Shown here: positions 1-6,408 of the stretch, piece after piece | Layout of the letters: every line of letters starts with the position of its first letter | Position numbering within the stretch: the first letter of the stretch is position 1 | Source of the DNA: Acidimicrobiales bacterium | Lineage (GTDB): Bacteria; Actinomycetota; Acidimicrobiia; Acidimicrobiales; CADCSY01 | Length of the DNA stretch: 8,681 nucleotides | Direction of reading: 5' to 3' | NCBI GenBank assembly: GCA_030447125.1 | Contig: JAUJLZ010000067.1 | Span: forward strand, 1-8,681 | Translations under genes and position numbers: made by a program | Notes under the pieces: model-generated | Databases searched by the model: none | Told to the model about the DNA's origin: nothing | The model's input: only the letters and a program-made list of their open reading frames with translations

Positions 1-2
1 CC

Positions 3-245
3 CGGCCCGATCCCTACCTCGAGCGCCTGCACCGCGAGATCAAGCGGCGCACCGATGTCGTGGGCGTCTTCCCCAACGACGCCGCCATCGACCGCCTCGT
101 CACCGCCGTCATCGTCGAACAACACGACGAGTGGGCAGTGGCGGAACGCCGCTACCTCTCGGAGACCTCGATGGCCAGGCTGCGACAAGTCCCCACCCCA
201 CGACTGCCCGGGGTCGATTCCGGCGACAAGCAGCTGGCCGGCTGA
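3..245 (+). CDS. IS256-family (Mutator-type) transposase, C-terminal fragment
   Basis: The reading frame is open from the left edge to a TGA at 243-245 and encodes the last 80 residues of an IS256-family DDE transposase. The signature is [19 protein letters not shown] followed by DAAIDRLV and [13 protein letters not shown], the usual C-terminal block of actinobacterial members, where a charged helix leads into an ExNDEW-like motif. The family cuts and pastes its own element. The catalytic Asp/Asp/Glu residues lie mainly upstream of the window, so activity cannot be judged. The coding sequence ends normally, so at least this end of the element looks intact. The 5' end is cut by the window edge. 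The family call is confident; the subgroup is not resolved. Confidence 0.9.
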   Translation, partial: RPDPYLERLHREIKRRTDVVGVFPNDAAIDRLVTAVIVEQHDEWAVAERRYLSETSMARLRQVPTPRLPGVDSGDKQLAG

Positions 246-529
246 GAAACCGTCCCCTCAGATCGCCTCAGAGGCTCTGCAAATCCTTGGCTGGCATGGC
301 GAGTGCGGGCAACTGAGCTCGACCGGTACCGATGAGGCTCTACCATTGGCCTCGCCGGAGATCACTTCTCCACCACTTGGCGGGACACTCACGTCGACTG
401 CGTCATGCGCGTAGCACTCCGAGCGTCATGTGGGTACTACTACCGCTCAGTTACACGTAGAGCAAGAACGCCGCTTGTCATAGAGCAACCATAGTTCTCC
501 GTCGAACCGGCGAAGTAGGATGCGGCTGA
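246..529. other. Non-coding stretch between the IS transposase and the NRPS gene
   Basis: No convincing gene lies here. Short frames crossing it are of low quality and have no recognisable motifs. The left part should be the IS tail; the part from about 390 to 520 is visibly less GC-rich than the coding DNA around it and would have to hold the promoter of the NRPS operon. A TTGTCA at 475-480 could be a -35 box, but no convincing -10 follows at proper spacing. An AGGA at 517-520 can serve as ribosome binding site for the GTG at 530. Confidence 0.5.
369..392. mobile_element. Candidate right end (terminal inverted repeat) of the IS256-family element
   Basis: About 125 bases after the transposase stop comes TCCACCACTTGGCGGGACAC, which resembles the ends of actinobacterial IS256-family elements (a CCACTT core, then a GGGAC-type tip). 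If correct, the element ends close to 390 and unique DNA begins there. The matching left end and the target duplication are outside the window, so this rests on recall of family ends and on position. Confidence 0.4.
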
Positions 530-2323
530 GTGGGCGAGCGGACGATGGCCGACCTGTTCGAGGAGCAGGCCAGGCGGGCCCCTGAGGCGGTGGCGCTCGA
601 GTCGAACAGCGGCACGCTCACCTACGGCGAGCTCGAGGCCCGGGCCAACCGGCTGGCTCACCACCTCCGGGACCGCGGGGTCGGGGCCGAAGTGCCCGTC
701 GGGCTCCTGGTGCGGCGTTCACCCGACCTGGCCGTGGGCGCGCTGGGCATCCTCAAGGCCGGGGGGGCCTGCGTCCCCCTGGATCCCGCCTACCCCCCCG
801 AGCGCCTGGCCTTCATGCTCGCCGACACCGCTGCTCCCGTCGTGGTCACCCAACAAGAACTGGTCCGACGGCTCCCCCCGGGGCCGGCCCACCGGGTATG
901 CCTGGACGCCGCCGGCACCGGCCTCGCCCACCAGCCCTCCGAGCGCCCCCCGCGGGTGGTCTCATCCGACAACCTCGCCTACCTGTTCTACACCTCCGGG
1001 TCGACCGGCCGGCCCAAGGGGGTGATGCTTGGCCATCGGGGTCTGGTGCACAACACCCTGGTGGCTGCTCAGCGATACGGGCTCAACCCGCAGGACCGGG
1101 TGCTGCAGTTCTGCTCCATCAGCTTCGGCGTCAGCGTGGAGGAACTCTTCGCGACGTGGGCAGCGGGGGCGACCGTCGTGCTGCGCCTCGAGGACATCCC
1201 CCTCCTTGGCCCCACCTGGGCGGACTGGCTCCGCGGCCAGGAGGTGTCGGTGTTGAACCTGCCCACCGCCTATTGGCAGGAGTGGGCCCAGGACCTGGAC
1301 ACCACGGGTCGGACGGTGCCCGAGAGCATCCGCCTGGTCGTCGTCGGGGGTGACCGGGCCCTGGCCTCGGCCCTGCATCAGTGGGTGCGGGTGGGAGGGG
1401 CCTGCGCCCGCTGGATCAACGTCTTCGGCTCGGCCGAGGTGAGCCACCTGGCCACCGTCTATGAGCCCGCCGCCTGGCCGTCCGCCGATGACGACGCCGA
1501 GGGTGACCCGCCCATCGGGCGCCCCATCCCCGGCGCCACCGTGCACATCCTCGACGAAGCGGGCGAGGCGGTGGCTGCCGGCCGGGCCGGAGAGCTGCAC
1601 GTGGGTGGCCCGGGCCTGGCCCGGGGCTACCTCAACCGCCCGGGGCTGACCGCGCAGCGCTTCGTGCCCGATCCCTTCGCCGCCGCGCCGGGAAGCCGCC
1701 TGTACCGCACCGGTGATCTCGTTCGGTGCCTACCCGACGGCAACATCTCCTTCGTCGGGCGCCAGGATCGCCAGGTCAAGATCAGGGGCTTTCGGGTCGA
1801 GCGGGACGAGGTCGAGAGCGCCCTGCGCCTCCACCCCCAGGTGGCCCAGGCCCTGGTGGTCGTGCAGGAGGACAGGCCCGGCCACCGGGACCTGGTCGCC
1901 TACGTGACTGCGGCGGGAACGGCGACGCTGGTGACAAGCGAGCTACGCCAGTTTCTCGCCGCCCGACTCCCGGACTACATGGTGCCGGTGGCGTTCGTGG
2001 CCCTCGAGGCCTTCCCGCTGACCGCCAACGGGAAGGTCGACGTCGAGGGCCTCCCGCCGCCGGCCACGACGCCGTCGCCCCCGGCCCCCTCGGCGCCGCG
2101 CCCCCGAACGCCGACCGAGCGCTTGGTGGCCCGCGTGTGGGCCCAGGTGCTCGGCGTCGACGAGGTGGGGCTCGACGACGACTTCTTCGACCTCGGCGGC
2201 CATTCCCTGCTGGCCACCCAGGTGATCGCTCGCCTGCGCAGCGCCTTGGGCTGGGCCATCCCTCTGCAGGCCATCTTCGAGGCGCCCACGGTGGCCGCCC
2301 TGGCCGCCCGCCTGGAAACCTGA
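530..2323 (+). CDS. NRPS adenylation-thiolation (A-T) protein with atypical substrate pocket
   Basis: A 597-residue protein that activates a carboxylic acid as an acyl-AMP and loads it onto its own carrier domain. A-domain motifs run in order: LTYGELEARANRLA (30-43), LKAGGACVPLDPAYPPERL (75-93), the P-loop YTSGSTGRPKG (154-164), a variant A4 motif with F199-G200, a variant A5 motif NVFGSAE (297-303), YRTGDL (392-397), GRQDRQVKIRGFRVE (410-424), LPDYMVP (480-486) and the catalytic Lys502 in LTANGKVD. The T domain follows at about 528-597 with LGGHSL, Ser559 being the phosphopantetheine site. Gly200 replaces the Asp that binds the alpha-amino group in normal A domains. GTG 530 follows an in-frame TGA (527-529) directly and has AGGA nine bases upstream; ATG 545 is the alternative. 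No C domain precedes it, so it looks like a starter module. The TGA at 2321 sits where a T-C linker would continue. Confidence 0.92.
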   Translation: MGERTMADLFEEQARRAPEAVALESNSGTLTYGELEARANRLAHHLRDRGVGAEVPVGLLVRRSPDLAVGALGILKAGGACVPLDPAYPPERLAFMLADTAAPVVVTQQELVRRLPPGPAHRVCLDAAGTGLAHQPSERPPRVVSSDNLAYLFYTSGSTGRPKGVMLGHRGLVHNTLVAAQRYGLNPQDRVLQFCSISFGVSVEELFATWAAGATVVLRLEDIPLLGPTWADWLRGQEVSVLNLPTAYWQEWAQDLDTTGRTVPESIRLVVVGGDRALASALHQWVRVGGACARWINVFGSAEVSHLATVYEPAAWPSADDDAEGDPPIGRPIPGATVHILDEAGEAVAAGRAGELHVGGPGLARGYLNRPGLTAQRFVPDPFAAAPGSRLYRTGDLVRCLPDGNISFVGRQDRQVKIRGFRVERDEVESALRLHPQVAQALVVVQEDRPGHRDLVAYVTAAGTATLVTSELRQFLAARLPDYMVPVAFVALEAFPLTANGKVDVEGLPPPATTPSPPAPSAPRPRTPTERLVARVWAQVLGVDEVGLDDDFFDLGGHSLLATQVIARLRSALGWAIPLQAIFEAPTVAALAARLET

Positions 2324-2410
2324 GATGGTCCCCTGAGTCCCGTCCCGACGCTCGGCCCCCAGGACCGCCGGCCGGGAGCGCCCGTTCCCGTCTCGCTGGC
2401 CCAGGAGCAG
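2324..2410 (+). other. T-C linker and C1 motif lying between the TGA and the first ATG of the C-domain gene
   Basis: Read in the frame shared by the genes on both sides, these 29 codons give a proline-rich stretch (DGPLSPVPTLGPQDRRPG) of the kind that joins T to C domains, then PVSLAQEQ, which together with the ATG at 2411 (MLAL) matches the C1 motif (S-x-A-Q-x-R/Q-L/M-W/L). The segment contains no ATG, GTG or TTG in frame; only CTG codons (2333, 2396) could start it. An ATG at 2325 is in another frame and meets a stop after three codons. The C domain is therefore incomplete if translated only from 2411. Confidence 0.75.
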
Positions 2411-3736
2411 ATGCTCGCCCTCGGCGCCCGGGCTTCGGTCCGAGGCCTCTACAACCTCACCGTCCACCGCCGCTTCACTGGGGCCGTCGATCTGAAGGCC
2501 CTGGAGGACGCCGTGGCCTACCTGGTCGAGCGCCACGAGAGCTTGCGCACCTGCTTCTCCACCGACTCCAAGGAGATGCTCCAGGTCATCGCCGCCTTTG
2601 TCCCCACTGCTTTGGCCGTGTCCGACCTCACGGTGGTGCCGGCCGAGCACCGGGAAGCCGAGCTGCAGCGCCGCATCGCCGAGCAGGACGCCCGACCGTT
2701 CGACGTGGCCACCGCCCCACTGTTCCGGGCGTGCCTGTTCCACCTCGCAGCCAACCTCAGCGAGCTGGTGGTCACCTTCGACCACCTGGTCTGTGACCTG
2801 ACCTCGGCCTACATCTTCTTGGAGGAGCTCGATGCGGCGTATCGAGCCCTGGCCGGCGGCGACGCCCCTCGGCTCGCTCCCCTGCCGGTGCAGTACGCCG
2901 ACGTCGCCTTGTGGGAGCGGCGCTGGATGACCGAGGACCGGTTGGCGGCCCAGCTCGACTACTGGCGTGACGTCCTCCGGGGGATGCCTTCAGGCCCCTG
3001 CGTCCCGTTCGACCGGGTCCCCGCCAACCGCAGTCGCCGGGTCGAGCGCCAGGTGTTCAGCCTGGCCTCCCCCACGACCGAAGCCGTGCGGCTGCTGGCC
3101 CGGAGGACCCACGCCAGCAGCTTCGTGGTGTGTGCGGCCGCCGCAGAGGTGCTGTTCAGCCGTGCCGGTGGCCTGACCGACATCGTGCTCAGCACCACCA
3201 TGAGCGGTCGCCAGTACCAGGAGGTCGACGGCCTCATCGGCATGTTCGCCGGCGTGGGCCGGATCCGCACCTCGCTTGCCGGTGACCCGACGTTCGAGAC
3301 GATCGTGGGACGGACCCGTGACGCCGTGCTCGGCCTCTTCGAGCATCAGGACGTCCCGTTCCTGCGGATCCGCGAGGCGGTGCTCCCCGACTTCCCCGGC
3401 CCGGCCGACCCCCTCCGGGTAGCGGCGGCTCTGCCCGTCGAGTTGTTGTACTTCCACGTGTCCAGCGGTGTTCCGGCGCCGGGCTCGGCCGTGGTGCGGC
3501 AAGCGGATGGAAGCGGGCTGGACGAGGTGTACTTCCGGGGCCAGCTCCACCCACTGAGCCTCACGTTCCTCGACGAGGGTGACGGGCTCTCGGGGTGGTT
3601 CAGCTACAAGCCCGCCTTCTACGACGACACCACCGTGGCCCGGCTGTGCGAGGGTCTGGGCGCGGTCTTCTCGGCCGTCGGGGCCAACCCGCAGCCCAGG
3701 CTGTCCGAGCTCCCCGTCAGTGGGCCTCGTCGGTGA
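2411..3736 (+). CDS. NRPS condensation (C) domain, atypical active-site motif
   Basis: A 441-residue condensation domain. It normally transfers the acyl group from an upstream carrier protein to an acceptor amine or hydroxyl. Visible motifs are C2 RHESLRTCF (41-49), C4-like QYADVALWERRW (161-172), C5-like GLIGMFAG (274-281) and C6 HQDVPFLRI (312-320). The HHxxxDG motif reads DHLVCDL (124-130): the second, catalytic His (His125) and the Asp are kept, while the first His is Asp and the Gly is Leu. The start is the first possible ATG, with an AGGAG only three bases away, but the C1 motif and linker lie upstream of it in the same open frame back to the TGA at 2321-2323. It thus looks like the C-terminal part of an A-T-C protein interrupted by a stop. 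Its own stop overlaps the next gene as GTGA. An epimerisation or other C-like role cannot be excluded by eye. Confidence 0.88.
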   Translation: MLALGARASVRGLYNLTVHRRFTGAVDLKALEDAVAYLVERHESLRTCFSTDSKEMLQVIAAFVPTALAVSDLTVVPAEHREAELQRRIAEQDARPFDVATAPLFRACLFHLAANLSELVVTFDHLVCDLTSAYIFLEELDAAYRALAGGDAPRLAPLPVQYADVALWERRWMTEDRLAAQLDYWRDVLRGMPSGPCVPFDRVPANRSRRVERQVFSLASPTTEAVRLLARRTHASSFVVCAAAAEVLFSRAGGLTDIVLSTTMSGRQYQEVDGLIGMFAGVGRIRTSLAGDPTFETIVGRTRDAVLGLFEHQDVPFLRIREAVLPDFPGPADPLRVAAALPVELLYFHVSSGVPAPGSAVVRQADGSGLDEVYFRGQLHPLSLTFLDEGDGLSGWFSYKPAFYDDTTVARLCEGLGAVFSAVGANPQPRLSELPVSGPRR

Positions 3737-4953
3737 CGGCCCCGGTCGGGCCGCTGGCGTCCCAACTCACCGACCACGGCCTGGCCATCGCCCGAACCGC
3801 CGACATCGACCTCGGCCTCGGCTACCCCCAGGTCGCTCTCCCGGCGTGGCTGTGCGAGCTCCTCGCCGCCGGCGTGGACGCCGACCTGGCCTACTCGGTT
3901 CCGTCGAAGCTCTCGGCGACGGCGCAGGCCGCGCTCGACGCTGAACTGCTCCAAGCCACGTGCCGCTGCTTGGGGATCGACGAAGGCCACGCCGTCAACG
4001 GGTTCGTCACCTTCTCGGGCAGCGTGGCTCTTGACCGGGTGCTCGTCAGCCAGGTCGGCCACGGAGGCTCGGTCGTCACCACCACCCCCTCGGTGGACAT
4101 GGTGAGCGCCATGATCAGCGAGCACGCCGGGGTGGAGGCGATCTACGTGGCGGCATCAGGGCCGGGCTTCGACCTCGACGTCGAGGCGCTGGCGGCGTCG
4201 CTGCGCCACGACACCCGCTGCATCGTGGTCTCCAGCCCCGACAACCCGAGCGGCAACGTCGTCACCGGGGCGCAGATGAGCGCCCTCGTGGCCCTGGCCC
4301 GGGAGCACGATGTCACCCTCGTGCTCGACCAGTGCTTCGCCCTGGTCAATCCCCAGGGCATCGACATTCCCGTCCTGGCCGATTTCGCCGTGCCCGACCT
4401 CAAGTGGGTGCTGCTCTGGGACACGGGCAAGACCTTCGGGCTGAACCACGAAAAGCTGGGGTTCGTGTTCTGCAGTCCGAACGTGCGGGAGTCCGTGCGC
4501 CAGCGCCTGAACGTCCTGCAGTTCGACGTCTCCCGGCGCCAGAAGCTCCTGTTCCTGGCCCTCCTCACCGCGGCCGCCAGCAACCGCTGGTTCCACCACC
4601 TCTCGGCGCTCGTCGCCACCAACCTGAAGTTGGTGAGGCAGGTCTGCCTCCACCTTCCCCTGGTGGCCTCCTCCCCCGACGCCGGCAGCCTGTTGCTCCT
4701 CGACGTCACCCCCGCCGGCCTGACCGCGTCGGTCTTCGCCGACATCCTCCTGGCCGAGAAAGGGGTCGGGGTCATCAGCGCCGGCGACTTCTTCCACCCG
4801 CTGGCGCCCTCAGGCACACTCCAGCCCGGCCACGATCACTTCGTTCGGATCGCCTTGGCCCGTGAGCCCGCCGTGGTGGGCACGGCCATGGACAAGGTGG
4901 CGGAGCTCTGCCACGAGCTGGGCCGCCGCCCGGTGGTCCCGGCCCTGGGCTGA
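3733..4953 (+). CDS. PLP-dependent fold-type-I (aminotransferase class I/II-like) enzyme
   Basis: A 406-residue PLP enzyme of the class I/II aminotransferase fold. The phosphate-binding region is FSGSVALD (94-101); SPDNPSGNVV (168-177) holds the Asn that contacts the cofactor; D199 in LVLDQCFALV pairs with the pyridine nitrogen; K233 in DTGKTFGLN is the Schiff-base lysine; R372 in HFVRIALA fits the substrate-carboxylate Arg. The Tyr usually found three residues after the Asp is Phe202, and the usual Arg after the lysine is Lys241 (HEKLGF). The context motif is thus unlike a standard aspartate or histidinol-phosphate aminotransferase, and it may be a specialised secondary-metabolism enzyme, including PLP enzymes that deaminate, cyclise or oxidise an amino acid. 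The start is GTG 3733, which overlaps the C-domain stop as GTGA; no clear ribosome site is seen, which fits translational coupling. A longer in-frame extension to 3595 would overlap the C domain and is not credible. Confidence 0.87.
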   Translation: MTAPVGPLASQLTDHGLAIARTADIDLGLGYPQVALPAWLCELLAAGVDADLAYSVPSKLSATAQAALDAELLQATCRCLGIDEGHAVNGFVTFSGSVALDRVLVSQVGHGGSVVTTTPSVDMVSAMISEHAGVEAIYVAASGPGFDLDVEALAASLRHDTRCIVVSSPDNPSGNVVTGAQMSALVALAREHDVTLVLDQCFALVNPQGIDIPVLADFAVPDLKWVLLWDTGKTFGLNHEKLGFVFCSPNVRESVRQRLNVLQFDVSRRQKLLFLALLTAAASNRWFHHLSALVATNLKLVRQVCLHLPLVASSPDAGSLLLLDVTPAGLTASVFADILLAEKGVGVISAGDFFHPLAPSGTLQPGHDHFVRIALAREPAVVGTAMDKVAELCHELGRRPVVPALG

Positions 4954-4986
4954 GCCCGGGTTGGGCCAGGGCCGCCGCCTCCGGCG
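4942..4986. terminator. Candidate bidirectional terminator / hairpins between convergent genes
   Basis: The 36-base gap between two convergent genes is crowded with inverted repeats. CCTGGGC (4944-4950) pairs with GCCCGGG (4954-4960), one G-T wobble, with the stop codon TGA of the PLP-enzyme gene forming the three-base loop. An alternative pairing is GCCCTGG (4942-4948) with CCAGGGC (4966-4972). CGCCG (4973-4977) also pairs with CGGCG (4982-4986). No T-run follows, as is common in GC-rich actinobacteria, so termination is inferred from position and structure only. Confidence 0.4.
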
Positions 4987-4989
4987 ATC

Positions 4990-6018
4990 TCAGTTGAGCC
5001 GGTCCGACGGTTCGAGGCCGCCCTCGTCGGAGACGGCCATCCGCCGCAGCCGTGCCATGGTCGCCGGGTCGACTGTGACCACTCCCCCAGCCAGGGCCGC
5101 CTCCCGCCGGGCCGCTGCCCCATCACCGGGGGCGAGGATGACGTCGTGGCCCGGTGCCGGCCGGCTGGCCCTGACCGAGTCGACCAGGCGCTCCACCGCC
5201 GCTTCGGGGTCGCCTCCCGGCGCCAGGGCGCCCGGGCTGACGGCGAGGAACACCGCTCCGAGGTCGTACTCGCCGCCTACCTCGAGGCCCATCTGGGCCC
5301 CGGTCAGGACCCCCACCAGCAACTCCAGTGCCAGGCACAGGGCGGAACCTTTGTGGCCGCCGAAGGCCAGCACGGACGCCGCCGAGGCGGCATCGCCAGT
5401 GGGGCGCCCGTCGGCGTCGAGGAACGCCCCCGGGGGCAGGGGACGGGCCTCGAGCACCGCCCCCCGGACCTCGCCCCAGACCCGCTCGGCGGTGCTGAGA
5501 TCGATCACCACGCTGGCTTGGCGCCCGGGGAAGGCAAAACAGACGGGGTTGGTGCCGAGGACGGGATCGATCGATCCGAACGGCGCCACCACCGGCGGAC
5601 CGGCGTTGTTGGTGACGAAGGCGACCAGGCCCTGGTCGGCGATCAGGCGGCCGTAGGGCGCGAGGCGACCGAAGCGTGCGGCGTTGGTCAGCGCCACCAG
5701 GCCCGTCCCCGCCTCGGCGCACAGCTCGATGGCCAGCTCGGCGCAGAACCGCCCCGCCAGCTGTCCGATCTGGCGGCGCCCGTCGACCAACGCCATCCCG
5801 CCCCGCCGCCGCCGGACGACGGGTTCGCCCTGGCGCTCCCGCAGAACCGCGTCGATGAGGAGGATCTTGGCCACGCCGTGGGTGGCCTTGCCCTCGAGCT
5901 GGGCGGAGAGGAGGTCGGCCACCACGAAATCGGCGTCGGCCCCGTGGACCCCTCGTCGGGCCAGCGCCTCGCCCAGCAGGCGCTCGACCTCGACGATGGG
6001 CTCAGCAGCCACGCCCAC
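4990..6018 (-). CDS. LDH2-family NAD(P)H-dependent oxidoreductase (malate/lactate/imine-reductase type)
   Basis: A 342-residue member of the LDH2/MDH2 family, which reduces alpha-keto acids or cyclic imines (malate, ureidoglycolate, sulfolactate dehydrogenases; delta-1-piperideine-2-carboxylate reductase). It shows LEGKATHGVAKI (41-52) with the conserved THG His47, GTNPVCFAFP (155-164), the IDLST Asp173, the glycine-rich GGHKGSALCLALELL (220-234) and a C-terminal PGDG block with a long final helix. Length is normal for the family. In the usual NxxHFG motif the His is Arg115 (NAARFG), and the usual Arg after SHG is Lys51. It starts with GTG nine bases after the mbtH stop, so the two form an operon; an in-frame GTG two codons later is an alternative. 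Substrate is unknown; a keto acid or imine from the neighbouring PLP enzyme is the natural guess. Confidence 0.88.
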   Translation of the reverse strand: MGVAAEPIVEVERLLGEALARRGVHGADADFVVADLLSAQLEGKATHGVAKILLIDAVLRERQGEPVVRRRRGGMALVDGRRQIGQLAGRFCAELAIELCAEAGTGLVALTNAARFGRLAPYGRLIADQGLVAFVTNNAGPPVVAPFGSIDPVLGTNPVCFAFPGRQASVVIDLSTAERVWGEVRGAVLEARPLPPGAFLDADGRPTGDAASAASVLAFGGHKGSALCLALELLVGVLTGAQMGLEVGGEYDLGAVFLAVSPGALAPGGDPEAAVERLVDSVRASRPAPGHDVILAPGDGAAARREAALAGGVVTVDPATMARLRRMAVSDEGGLEPSDRLN

Positions 6019-6027
6019 GTCGGTTCG

Positions 6028-6285
6028 TCACGATGGCACTTCTGGGACGCCGGCCTCCATCCGGCGACGGAGGCTGAGCGGGCGCAGGTCGGTCCAGGTT
6101 TGCTCGATGTGGGCCAGACATGCCTCCCGGTCGCCATGGGTGTCGGTCTCGGTCCAGCCCGCCGGCAGCGGGCGCCTTGCGGGCCAGATCGAGTGCTGCC
6201 CCTCGTGGTTAACCACCACGGTGAACACCTCCTCCCGTCGCCGGTCAGGCGTCACGGCGCTCTCACTCTCATGGTTCAGGCCCAT
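6028..6285 (-). CDS. MbtH-like NRPS accessory protein
   Basis: An 85-residue MbtH-like protein, a small chaperone-like partner that binds A domains and aids their folding or activity. The family signature is complete: VVVNHEGQHSIWP (23-35), PAGW (41-44), CLAHIEQTW (56-64), then TDLRPLSLR (65-73), with both conserved Trp of the A-domain contact surface (W34, W44). A 20-residue charged N-terminal lead precedes the core. ATG 6285 has a GGGGG-type ribosome site six bases upstream. It heads the minus-strand pair with the LDH2 gene. Its obvious client is the A-T protein on the opposite strand, the only A domain in the window. Confidence 0.95.
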   Translation of the reverse strand: MGLNHESESAVTPDRRREEVFTVVVNHEGQHSIWPARRPLPAGWTETDTHGDREACLAHIEQTWTDLRPLSLRRRMEAGVPEVPS

Positions 6286-6408
6286 CGAGCACCCCCAGTT
6301 GCTTCCTCGCCGCCCGTGCCTTCCTCTTCCTCCTCCTCCTCTGCCCCCGCCACCGCCCTGTGTGCGCAGCGGTGCTGATTGTAGGGCGGTAACAGCGGGC
6401 CACCGGGC
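6286..6408 (-). promoter_or_regulatory. Leader and candidate promoter region of the mbtH-LDH2 operon
   Basis: On the minus strand TACAAT (6378-6383) is a good -10-like hexamer in otherwise GC-rich DNA, but no clear -35 box sits 16-18 bases further upstream. Between it and the mbtH start lies a purine run of GAGGAGGAGGAAGAGGAAGG type (about 6321-6343), with several overlapping Shine-Dalgarno-like units but no start codon at the right distance. Whether transcription starts here or reads in from the HTH gene is open. Confidence 0.35.

Noticed and set aside
55..414. 119-aa plus-strand frame over the transposase end
   Set aside because: Ser/Thr/Pro-rich shadow of the transposase frame with no family resemblance.
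1726..2796. 356-aa plus-strand frame across the A-T/C junction
   Set aside because: Pro/Gly/Arg-rich out-of-frame translation of NRPS domains that are certain in the other frame.
3595..3732. Upstream extension of the PLP-enzyme frame
   Set aside because: It overlaps the C-domain gene, has Arg/Gly-rich shadow composition, and the GTGA overlap at 3733 is a normal coupled start.
6018..6030. mbtH and LDH2 as a broken fusion, since they share a frame with one TGA between them
   Set aside because: MbtH ends normally for its family, the LDH2 gene has its own GTG start, and no linker is readable between them. This is an ordinary operon gap.
5146..6378. 410-aa plus-strand open frame opposite LDH2 and mbtH
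   Set aside because: It is the antisense shadow of two well-supported genes and has no recognisable motif.
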